This document shows positions 1-5,680 of a stretch of DNA of 8,134 bases, in pieces. Origin of the DNA: Desulfosporosinus sp. UBA4726 (GTDB taxonomy: Bacteria; Bacillota; Desulfitobacteriia; Desulfitobacteriales; Desulfitobacteriaceae); the NCBI GenBank assembly GCA_002404215.1, contig DHJG01000113.1:7172-15305 (forward strand). Direction: 5' to 3'. Positions within the stretch are counted from its first letter, which is position 1, and each line of letters opens with the position of its first letter. The notes under the pieces are model-generated. The model searched no databases. It had not been told where the DNA came from and worked only from the letters and a program-made list of their open reading frames with translations. A program made the translations under genes and the position numbers.

Positions 1-21
1 AAACCGCTCGAACACCCCTCC
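1..21 (-). tRNA. tRNA-Ser, 5' end only (cut by window edge)
   Basis: Read on the minus strand, bases 21 to 1 begin GGAGGGGTG, then TTCGAGCGGTTT. This is the classic opening of a bacterial tRNA-Ser: a 7-base acceptor strand GGAGGGG, the TG at positions 8-9, then the D-arm with GAGCGGTTT. The anticodon, long variable arm and 3' end lie outside the window, so the isoacceptor cannot be named. It follows serS on the same strand, placing the synthetase beside one of its substrates. Identity as tRNA-Ser is based on the 5' sequence plus context; a tRNA-Leu is less likely because those usually open GCC or GCG. Confidence 0.8.
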
Positions 22-41
22 AAGTAAAACAACCGAAAATC

Positions 42-70
42 AGCATACCATATATATTCAATAAATACAA
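42..70 (-). promoter_or_regulatory. candidate promoter of the tRNA-Ser gene
   Basis: On the minus strand there is a TTGTAT hexamer (65-70), a 17-base spacer and TATGCT (42-47). The predicted start near base 35 lies about 14 bases before the tRNA. The hexamers match the sigma-A consensus at 3 and 4 of 6 positions; spacing and position are the main support. Confidence 0.4.
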
Positions 71-80
71 CTAATATTAT

Positions 81-119
81 GATTATAATACTAATTTAAT
101 CTAAATTGGTATTATAATC
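81..119. repeat. AT-rich inverted repeat just behind serS
   Basis: Arms GATTATAATAC (81-91) and GTATTATAATC (109-119) are perfect 11-bp complements. After a T/G position they continue with AATTTA (93-98) against TAAATT (102-107) around the 3-base loop ATC. It starts 7 bases after the serS stop codon. It may end the serS transcript or protect its 3' end, but no T-run follows on either strand, so it is not a standard intrinsic terminator. Confidence 0.65.
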
Positions 120-125
120 AACCCA

Positions 126-1391
126 TTATCCGATATATTCAACACCCATATAAGGTTGCAGTGCTTTCGGAACACGAACCTTACCGTCATCATCCTGGTA
201 ATTCTCCATAATAGCAGCAACCGTACGCCCAATCGCCAATCCACTACCGTTTAAAGTATGGACGTACTCTGGCTTTTCTTTAGGGCCTCTCCGAAAACGG
301 ATGTTTGCTCTACGTGCTTGGAAATCTTCAAAATTACTACAAGAAGAAATTTCTCTATAGGTATCAAAGCTAGGTAGCCATACCTCTAAGTCATATGTTT
401 TAGCGGAGGTAAACCCGAGGTCACCAGTTGATAACGCCATAACACGATAGGGAAGCTCTAACTCTTGAAGAATGCTTTCGGCATCCCTGGTCAGTAATTC
501 GAGTTCGTCATAAGAATTCTCAGGGAGAGTGAATTTGACAAGTTCTACTTTATTAAATTGATGTTGGCGAATCAGTCCCCGCGTATCCCGTCCTGCGGAT
601 CCCGCTTCAGAACGAAAACATGAACTATAGGCACAATGACGAATCGGCAATTGACTACCGTCCAAGATTTCTTCACGGTAGAGGTTCGTTACAGGCACTT
701 CAGCCGTAGGAATCAAGAAATAATCCGTTCCAACAACTTTAAATGCGTCTTCCTCAAATTTTGGAAGCTGCCCTGTACCGATCATGGAAGTTCGATTAAC
801 CAAATAGGGCGGAAGTATTTCTGTATAACCCTTAGTGGTGTGTCGATCAAGCATGAACGATATGAGGGAACGTTCAAGCTTTGCACCTAACCCTTTATAA
901 AAAGTAAAGCGTGCACCTGTCACTTTGGCCGCTCTGATGAAATCTAAAATGTCCAACTTTTCGCCGATTTCATAATGAGCCTTAGGCTCAAAATCAAAGA
1001 CGCGAGGAGTTCCCCATGTGCGCACTAGTACATTTGAGCTTTCGTCTGAACCAACCGGCACAGAGGAATGAGGGATATTAGGAATCTCATAGAGTACCTT
1101 TTCCATCACTTGCACAATATCCGCCGATTTTTGTTCCAAATCCTTAATAGTTTGACCCACTTCGCGCATTTCTAAGACGAGGCTTTCGGCATCCTCTTTA
1201 TTTTTCTTGAGGCGCCCAACTTCTTCAGAAACAGTATTGCGACGGGCCTTTAAAGTCTCAATTTCAAAAAGTAATTTGCGGCTTTCTTCTTCTTGGGTTA
1301 AGAAGTGGTCAATGCTAATCGAAACGTGACGTTTTTCCAATGCTTCCTTAACCACTTGGGGATTATTACGAACAAACTTGAGATCTAACAT
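126..1391 (-). CDS. serS: seryl-tRNA synthetase (SerRS)
   Basis: This class II synthetase charges tRNA-Ser with serine in the cytoplasm using ATP. The 421-residue length is normal for the bacterial family. The N-terminus MLDLKFVRNNP and a charged helical arm at about 27-100 match the antiparallel coiled coil that grips the long variable arm of tRNA-Ser. Motif 1 lies at about 166-199. The serine-site TAE is at 229-231. Motif 2 runs about 257-283, with R260 and E262 (FRSE). Motif 3 is NGSGLAIGRT, with R389. The frame is open 6 codons further to an ATG at 1409, but the ATG at 1391 is chosen because GGGAGGG (1401-1407) sits 9 bases before it and overlaps the earlier ATG. No frameshift or missing catalytic residue was seen. 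It lies behind pdxT, separated by a gap with an intrinsic terminator, and ahead of a tRNA-Ser gene. Confidence 0.98.
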   Translation of the reverse strand: MLDLKFVRNNPQVVKEALEKRHVSISIDHFLTQEEESRKLLFEIETLKARRNTVSEEVGRLKKNKEDAESLVLEMREVGQTIKDLEQKSADIVQVMEKVLYEIPNIPHSSVPVGSDESSNVLVRTWGTPRVFDFEPKAHYEIGEKLDILDFIRAAKVTGARFTFYKGLGAKLERSLISFMLDRHTTKGYTEILPPYLVNRTSMIGTGQLPKFEEDAFKVVGTDYFLIPTAEVPVTNLYREEILDGSQLPIRHCAYSSCFRSEAGSAGRDTRGLIRQHQFNKVELVKFTLPENSYDELELLTRDAESILQELELPYRVMALSTGDLGFTSAKTYDLEVWLPSFDTYREISSCSNFEDFQARRANIRFRRGPKEKPEYVHTLNGSGLAIGRTVAAIMENYQDDDGKVRVPKALQPYMGVEYIG

Positions 1392-1400
1392 GCTAAAAAA

Positions 1401-1407
1401 CCCTCCC
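1401..1407 (-). promoter_or_regulatory. serS ribosome binding site (decides the start)
   Basis: GGGAGGG on the minus strand, 9 bases before the ATG at 1389-1391. The alternative upstream ATG (1407-1409) overlaps this site and would have no binding site of its own, so the shorter protein starting MLDLK is preferred. Confidence 0.85.
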
Positions 1408-1415
1408 ATGCCTAT

Positions 1416-1442
1416 AAAGAAAAAGCTTGGCTAACGCCAAGC
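1416..1442 (-). terminator. intrinsic terminator inside the serS leader
   Basis: On the minus strand GCTTGGC (1442-1436), loop GTTA and GCCAAGC (1431-1425) form a perfect 7-bp stem, followed by TTTTTCTTTAT. Only 8 bases separate its T-run from the serS ribosome binding site, so there is no room for a separate promoter behind it. It either ends pdxST transcripts with partial read-through into serS or acts as a regulated attenuator of serS. Confidence 0.85.
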
Positions 1443-1465
1443 CACAGGCGCTGACGGTCGCCCTG
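1435..1465 (-). promoter_or_regulatory. candidate alternative-pairing element ahead of the serS terminator
   Basis: In the minus-strand RNA, CAGGGCG (1465-1459) can pair with CGCCUG (1450-1445), leaving one bulged base. The same CGCC (1450-1447) can instead pair with GGCG (1438-1435), which overlaps the 5' arm and loop of the terminator. The second pairing would block the terminator and place UGGC (1444-1441) in the loop, complementary to the GCCA 3' end expected of tRNA-Ser. The pairings are visible in the sequence; a regulatory switch is inference. No canonical T-box sequence was found. Confidence 0.3.
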
Positions 1466-1477
1466 TTTATGATAACT

Positions 1478-1522
1478 TATGCGCTCTAGTCTCGAACATC
1501 CGGTTCGAGACTAGAGCGCATA
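1478..1522. repeat. perfect 20-bp inverted repeat with 5-base loop
   Basis: Left arm 1478-1497 begins TATGCGCTCT and ends CTCGAAC. Right arm 1503-1522 is its exact reverse complement, and the loop is ATCCG. No T-run follows on either strand, so it is not an intrinsic terminator. It lies in the pdxT-serS gap, where read-through transcripts would fold it into a very stable hairpin. Function unknown; it could be a mobile palindromic repeat, a processing site or a protein-binding site. Confidence 0.9.
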
Positions 1523-1586
1523 CCAAGGATGGTCATGTGTCCCTGTAGCCAAGGATGGCAAGTAGGGACCGCTGCCAAGAATGGCA
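1522..1586. repeat. cluster of three small AGGA/AGAA-loop hairpins
   Basis: Read on the plus strand there are three units: ACCA-AGGA-TGGT (1522-1533), GCCA-AGGA-TGGC (1548-1559) and TGCCA-AGAA-TGGCA (1573-1586). The loop is nearly fixed while the first and last bases change together (A/T in one, G/C in the others), so pairing is kept. The middle unit is enclosed by a second stem, GTCCCT (1539-1544) with AGGGAC (1564-1569). Related units occur at 8093-8106 and 8119-8134 upstream of gyrB. This looks like a dispersed intergenic repeat family. Confidence 0.75.
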
Positions 1587-1603
1587 AAGCGCCAAAAACG
1601 TTC

Positions 1604-2191
1604 TTACTTAGACCAATGTTCATCGATCATGTCTAAAAAATATTTATGAACTCGCTGGTCGGAGGTAAGTTCGGGATGAAATGCACTGGCTAATAAATTG
1701 CCTTCCCGTGCAAAAACAATCTTGCCTTCATACTCTGCCAGAATGCCTACGTTTGGAGCAACTTCCCGAAGGTAAGGAGCTCGAATAAAGACGGCACGTA
1801 AAGAATTAGAACCCAAGGCTGGTACAAAAAGATCCGTTTCAAAACTTGCTACTTGCCTTCCAAAGGCATTTCGCTCTACGACCGTATCCATAAGGTTTAA
1901 TGAATATTGGTCACTATCGATGATCGTTTTACTGAGTAGGATCATACCGGCGCATGTTCCAAAAATAGGTAAATCTTTAGCACCAAGTTCCTTAATTTTG
2001 TCACCTATTCCATCGATTTTCAAGAGTTTACCAATGGTCGTACTTTCCCCTCCAGGAATAATAAGTCCATGGACTTTTTCAAGATCGCTTGTTCTTCGAA
2101 CTTCAACAACATCGCAACCCAATTGTTCTAAAACCTGACGGTGCTCGCGAAAAGCACCTTGCAGTGCCAAAACGCCAACACACTTTTTCAT
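1604..2191 (-). CDS. pdxT: pyridoxal 5'-phosphate synthase glutaminase subunit PdxT
   Basis: This class I glutamine amidotransferase subunit hydrolyses glutamine and passes ammonia to PdxS for vitamin B6 synthesis. The 195-residue length matches the family. The oxyanion/glycine-rich segment PGGEST is at 46-51. The nucleophile C80 sits in FGTCAGM. The catalytic histidine and glutamate are H172 and E174 in FHPE, so the Cys-His-Glu triad is complete. The ATG at 2191 is chosen over a TTG at 2200 because the protein then opens MKKCVGVLALQG like known PdxT; GGGG (2201-2204) lies 9 bases upstream. The TTG start would overlap the pdxS stop codon by 7 bases. Only 2 bases separate the pdxS stop from this ATG, which suggests translational coupling and fixed subunit ratios. 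Confidence 0.97.
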   Translation of the reverse strand: MKKCVGVLALQGAFREHRQVLEQLGCDVVEVRRTSDLEKVHGLIIPGGESTTIGKLLKIDGIGDKIKELGAKDLPIFGTCAGMILLSKTIIDSDQYSLNLMDTVVERNAFGRQVASFETDLFVPALGSNSLRAVFIRAPYLREVAPNVGILAEYEGKIVFAREGNLLASAFHPELTSDQRVHKYFLDMIDEHWSK

Positions 2192-2193
2192 TC

Positions 2194-3078
2194 TTACCAA
2201 CCCCGTTCTTGCATGCGCTGAGAATCAGTCAATGTTGAAATTTCAATTCCGGACATGGCTTGTCCTAAATCCTTAGAAATTTCCGCAAGCATTTTTGCAT
2301 CCTTATAGTGGGTTGTTGCTAAAACAATTGCCTTAGCCCGGGCTCTTGGATCACCAGATTTAAAGATTCCAGACCCGACAAAAATACCATCACACCCAAG
2401 ATGCATCATCAATGCCGCATCAGCTGGTGTAGCTATACCGCCTGCGGCGAAGTTTACAACAGGTAGTTTTCCATTCTCTGCGATATATAGAACCAAATCA
2501 TAAGGAGCGCCCATATTTTTGGCGGCTGCCATGAGCTCTTCTTTTGGCATTAATGTTAAAGCACGTATTTCACTCATTACAGTACGCATATGTCGAACAG
2601 CTTCAACTACGTTACCCGTTCCTGGTTCTCCTTTAGTACGAATCATTGCAGCCCCTTCCCCGATTCGGCGCAATGCTTCTCCTAGATTACGACATCCACA
2701 AACAAAAGGCACTTTGAAATCATGTTTATCAATATGATAAGAATCATCAGCAGGTGTTAATACTTCAGACTCATCAATGTAATCCGCTCCTAATGCTTCT
2801 AATATTCGAGCTTCTACAAAATGGCCTATGCGGGCTTTGGCCATAACAGGAATAGATACTACTGCCATAATACTTTGAATAATTTTAGGGTCTGCCATCC
2901 GAGCGACCCCACCTTCAGCTCGAATATCCGAAGGGACACGCTCTAAAGCCATTACAGCACATGCTCCAGCCTCTTCTGCTATTATAGCCTGTTCAGGAGT
3001 CGTCACATCCATGATGACGCCCCCTTTTAGCATTTCTGCAAGCCCTGTCTTGACTTTCAACGAAGCAATATCAGTCAT
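2194..3078 (-). CDS. pdxS: pyridoxal 5'-phosphate synthase lyase subunit PdxS
   Basis: This (beta/alpha)8-barrel subunit condenses ribose 5-phosphate, glyceraldehyde 3-phosphate and PdxT-supplied ammonia into pyridoxal 5'-phosphate; the family assembles as a dodecamer decorated with PdxT. Its 294 residues equal the usual length. D24 in GGVIMDV, K81 in PVMAKARIGH (the lysine that forms the sugar imine) and K149 in IRTKGEPGTGN (the second swinging lysine) are all present. The phosphate-binding glycine segments AAGGIATP (211-218) and FVGSGIFK (233-240) are intact. The start has a strong AGGAGG (3087-3092) 8 bases upstream. It has its own promoter overlapping the gyrA stop and shares a message with pdxT. 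Confidence 0.98.
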   Translation of the reverse strand: MTDIASLKVKTGLAEMLKGGVIMDVTTPEQAIIAEEAGACAVMALERVPSDIRAEGGVARMADPKIIQSIMAVVSIPVMAKARIGHFVEARILEALGADYIDESEVLTPADDSYHIDKHDFKVPFVCGCRNLGEALRRIGEGAAMIRTKGEPGTGNVVEAVRHMRTVMSEIRALTLMPKEELMAAAKNMGAPYDLVLYIAENGKLPVVNFAAGGIATPADAALMMHLGCDGIFVGSGIFKSGDPRARAKAIVLATTHYKDAKMLAEISKDLGQAMSGIEISTLTDSQRMQERGW

Positions 3079-3145
3079 ATTAATTTCCTCCTCTAATTTT
3101 TTTGTAACTGTAAGTCAATAATAAAACGCAATTTCTATGATTAGC

Positions 3146-3160
3146 CATGGTAACACCATG
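3146..3160. promoter_or_regulatory. 15-base palindrome covering the pdxST -10 box (possible operator)
   Basis: CATGGT and ACCATG form a perfect 6-bp inverted repeat around AAC, and it covers the whole -10 hexamer. A repressor bound here would block the promoter. No regulator gene is in the window and no known operator is recognised, so a regulatory role is inference from position and symmetry. Confidence 0.35.
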
Positions 3161-3175
3161 CGCGAATTTTGTCAA
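3147..3175 (-). promoter_or_regulatory. pdxST promoter overlapping the gyrA stop region
   Basis: On the minus strand there is a perfect TTGACA (3170-3175), a 17-base spacer and TACCAT (3147-3152, 4 of 6 consensus bases). The -35 box begins 1 base after the gyrA stop codon. The predicted transcript start near 3140 gives a leader of about 60 bases before the pdxS ATG. No terminator separates gyrA from this promoter, so read-through from gyrA is also possible. Confidence 0.7.
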
Positions 3176-3176
3176 T

Positions 3177-5666
3177 TTAGTCTTCAGATTCCGATTCGTC
3201 TGAGTCCGTCAAATCCCCAGGCTCTCCGATTTCTTCATCTTTCATCAAAACCTTCGCCATTGCAACAACAGTACTTGCCCCTGTTCGCATAGCTAGAACC
3301 CCTTGAGCAGAACGACCCTGATTAGAAATACTGGAAACTTGAATCCTGAGCATAATTCCATTATTCGTAATGACCATCAGCTCATCTTCCACTTGGACAA
3401 CCTTGATTCCAACCAATGTACCTGTCTTGGCATTCAACTTCATAACAATGATTCCTTTGCCGCCACGTCCTTGAACACGAAATTCCTTAAGATCGGTGCG
3501 CTTGGCAAAACCATTTTGACTCATGGTCAAGAGTTCGCCTTCGTCGCCGATGACATCCATACCGACAACCTCGTCATTTGCTTCAAGCCTTATTCCTTTT
3601 ACTCCGCGCGCCGTACGCCCCATATACCTCACATCGGCTTCTGCGAAGCGGATCGCAATTCCATTTTTTGTGGCAAGAAGAATATCATCTAACCCTTGGG
3701 TTAACTTGACACCGATAAGCTCATCATCTTCATCGAGAGTTAAAGCAATTAATCCATCACGTCGTGACGAATCATATTCTTGCAACGCAGTCTTCTTCAT
3801 GATGCCTTTTTTTGTAGCTGTAATTAAAAAGAAATCGGAACTATAATCCTTAATCGCCATAACTGCCGTAATCATTTCATGCTGGCTTAAATTCAAAATA
3901 TTAATAATGGCTGTTCCCTTGCCTGTCCGACTGGCTTCCGGAATTTCGTAGGCTTTTAAACGATACACTTTACCCTGTGACGTAAAGAATAGAATATGAT
4001 GATGCGTCGTTGTAGTAAAGAGATGCTCTACGAAGTCTCGTTCTTTGGTAGCCATCCCATTAACACCTTTACCACCACGGTGCTGACTCCTATAAGTATT
4101 TAGAGGTAACCTCTTAATATACCCATAATGGGTTACAGTGATAACCACGTCTTCCTCGGCAATAAGATCTTCAATATCCATTTTACTAACATCAACCGTA
4201 ATAAGTGTCCGACGGGGATCTCCAAATTTGCGATCAATTTCTTCCAACTCTGTCTTAATAATTTCAATAACCATACTGTCCGAGGCAAGAACAGACTTCA
4301 AATAGGCAATGTTATTCATCAGTTCTTGGTATTGGTTTTCAAGTTTCTCACGTTCTAGTCCCGTCAGGCGCTTCAATCGCATATCAACAATGGCTTGGGC
4401 TTGTATTTCACTCAAACCAAAACGGATCGATAAGTTTTCTCTAGCATTTGACTCATTCGTAGAAGAACGAATTGTTTCTATAACCTCATCAATATGGTCC
4501 AAGGCTATCCGCAATCCCTCAATAATATGCGCTTCAGCTTCCGCTTTTTTTAATTCGAATCTGGTCCTCCGGACAATAACATCTTTTTGGTGTTCAATAA
4601 AATAATAAATCATATCTTTGAGTGTAAGAGTCCTCGGTTGGCCATTTACTAGTGCCAGCATATTTACGCCAAACGTTTCTTCCAGCTGGGTATGTTTATA
4701 GAGTTGGTTCAATATAACTTGTGGGTTGACGTCACGCCTGAGCTCAATCACAATACGCATCCCAGAACGATCCGATTCATCCCTAAGGTCCGTAATCCCA
4801 TCTAGCTTCTTATCACGTACGAGATCCGCAATTTTCTCAATTGTTCTGGCTTTATTGACCATAAACGGAATTTCTGTGATAATTATTTGGTATTTTCCGG
4901 ACTTTTCCATGCTTTCAATACGTGCTTTTGCTCGTGTTTTAACGGATCCTCTTCCTGTGGTATAGGCGGACCTGATTCCTTCGTAGCCCATAATAGTTCC
5001 ACCAGTTGGAAAGTCGGGACCTTTAACATATTTCATAAGGTCATCTACCGATAAATCCGGGTTATCCAGGAGAGCAACGGTTGCTCCAATAACTTCTGTT
5101 AAGTTATGAGGAGGAATATTTGTTGCCATTCCAACTGCAATTCCTGACGAACCGTTCACGAGTAAATTTGGATATTTTGAAGGCAGTACGGTGGGTTCAT
5201 CTTGTTTCTCATCATAATTAGGGGTAAAATCAACGGTTTCTTTATCGATATCTGCTAACATATAGGTCGCCATCTTGGCCATGCGAAGTTCGGTATACCG
5301 CATGGCAGCGGCAGAGTCCCCATCAATAGATCCAAAGTTTCCATGTCCGTCAATGAGCGGATAACGGCTAGCAAAATCCTGATCCATACGAACAATAGCA
5401 TCATAGATTGAACTATCCCCGTGGGGATGAAATTTACCCATACAATCCCCGACAAGTCGTGCTGACTTACTGTACGGTTTGTTGGGGGTAAGACCCAACT
5501 CATGAAGGGTATATAGAATTCTTCGATGCACCGGTTTTAGCCCGTCTCGGACATCGGGCAAAGCACGGCTAACTATAACACTCATCGAATAGGCCATAAA
5601 GGATTTTCGCATTTCGTCCGCAATTTCAACGGGAAGAACTTTTCCTCCCAGAATTTCATCCGACAT
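3177..5666 (-). CDS. gyrA: DNA gyrase subunit A
   Basis: This is the DNA cleavage/rejoining subunit of the A2B2 type II topoisomerase that adds negative supercoils. It is full length at 829 residues. The catalytic tyrosine is Y124 in AMRYTE. The quinolone region HPHGDSSIYD carries S85 and D89, aligned with E. coli S83 and D87, so no classic resistance change is seen there. The C-terminal DNA-wrapping beta-pinwheel starts near 500. It contains the GyrA box QHRGGKG (528-534), which is needed for supercoiling rather than mere relaxation, and a related QGRGGKG at 732-738. The last 20 residues hold 11 acidic residues, an acidic tail of the kind known to modulate wrapping. The start has AAAGGGGTG as a binding site, and this overlaps the gyrB stop codon; gyrB and gyrA are 14 bases apart and probably share a transcript. 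Confidence 0.98.
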   Translation of the reverse strand: MSDEILGGKVLPVEIADEMRKSFMAYSMSVIVSRALPDVRDGLKPVHRRILYTLHELGLTPNKPYSKSARLVGDCMGKFHPHGDSSIYDAIVRMDQDFASRYPLIDGHGNFGSIDGDSAAAMRYTELRMAKMATYMLADIDKETVDFTPNYDEKQDEPTVLPSKYPNLLVNGSSGIAVGMATNIPPHNLTEVIGATVALLDNPDLSVDDLMKYVKGPDFPTGGTIMGYEGIRSAYTTGRGSVKTRAKARIESMEKSGKYQIIITEIPFMVNKARTIEKIADLVRDKKLDGITDLRDESDRSGMRIVIELRRDVNPQVILNQLYKHTQLEETFGVNMLALVNGQPRTLTLKDMIYYFIEHQKDVIVRRTRFELKKAEAEAHIIEGLRIALDHIDEVIETIRSSTNESNARENLSIRFGLSEIQAQAIVDMRLKRLTGLEREKLENQYQELMNNIAYLKSVLASDSMVIEIIKTELEEIDRKFGDPRRTLITVDVSKMDIEDLIAEEDVVITVTHYGYIKRLPLNTYRSQHRGGKGVNGMATKERDFVEHLFTTTTHHHILFFTSQGKVYRLKAYEIPEASRTGKGTAIINILNLSQHEMITAVMAIKDYSSDFFLITATKKGIMKKTALQEYDSSRRDGLIALTLDEDDELIGVKLTQGLDDILLATKNGIAIRFAEADVRYMGRTARGVKGIRLEANDEVVGMDVIGDEGELLTMSQNGFAKRTDLKEFRVQGRGGKGIIVMKLNAKTGTLVGIKVVQVEDELMVITNNGIMLRIQVSSISNQGRSAQGVLAMRTGASTVVAMAKVLMKDEEIGEPGDLTDSDESESED

Positions 5667-5680
5667 GAATGAGCACCCCT

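Noticed and set aside
1392..1409. Six-residue N-terminal extension of SerRS from the ATG at 1409
   Set aside because: That ATG overlaps the GGGAGGG ribosome binding site used by the ATG at 1391, and SerRS proteins begin MLDLK.
1411..1440. A serS promoter overlapping the terminator (TTGGCG ... TATAGG)
   Set aside because: The hexamers are weak, the spacer is 18, and the start point would fall inside or at the ribosome binding site.
1392..1603. Canonical T-box riboswitch ahead of serS
   Set aside because: The conserved GGGTGGNACCGCG stretch is absent; the nearest is AGGGCGACCG, lacking the TGGN core. No specifier stem could be traced among the repeats. Only a weaker attenuator hypothesis is kept.
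3303..3846. Plus-strand open frames of 107-129 codons inside gyrA
   Set aside because: They lie wholly antisense to a full-length, motif-complete gyrA and show no recognisable domain; they are shadows.
5255..5503. 82-codon minus-strand frame inside gyrA
   Set aside because: It is an out-of-frame reading of the conserved GyrA breakage-reunion domain.
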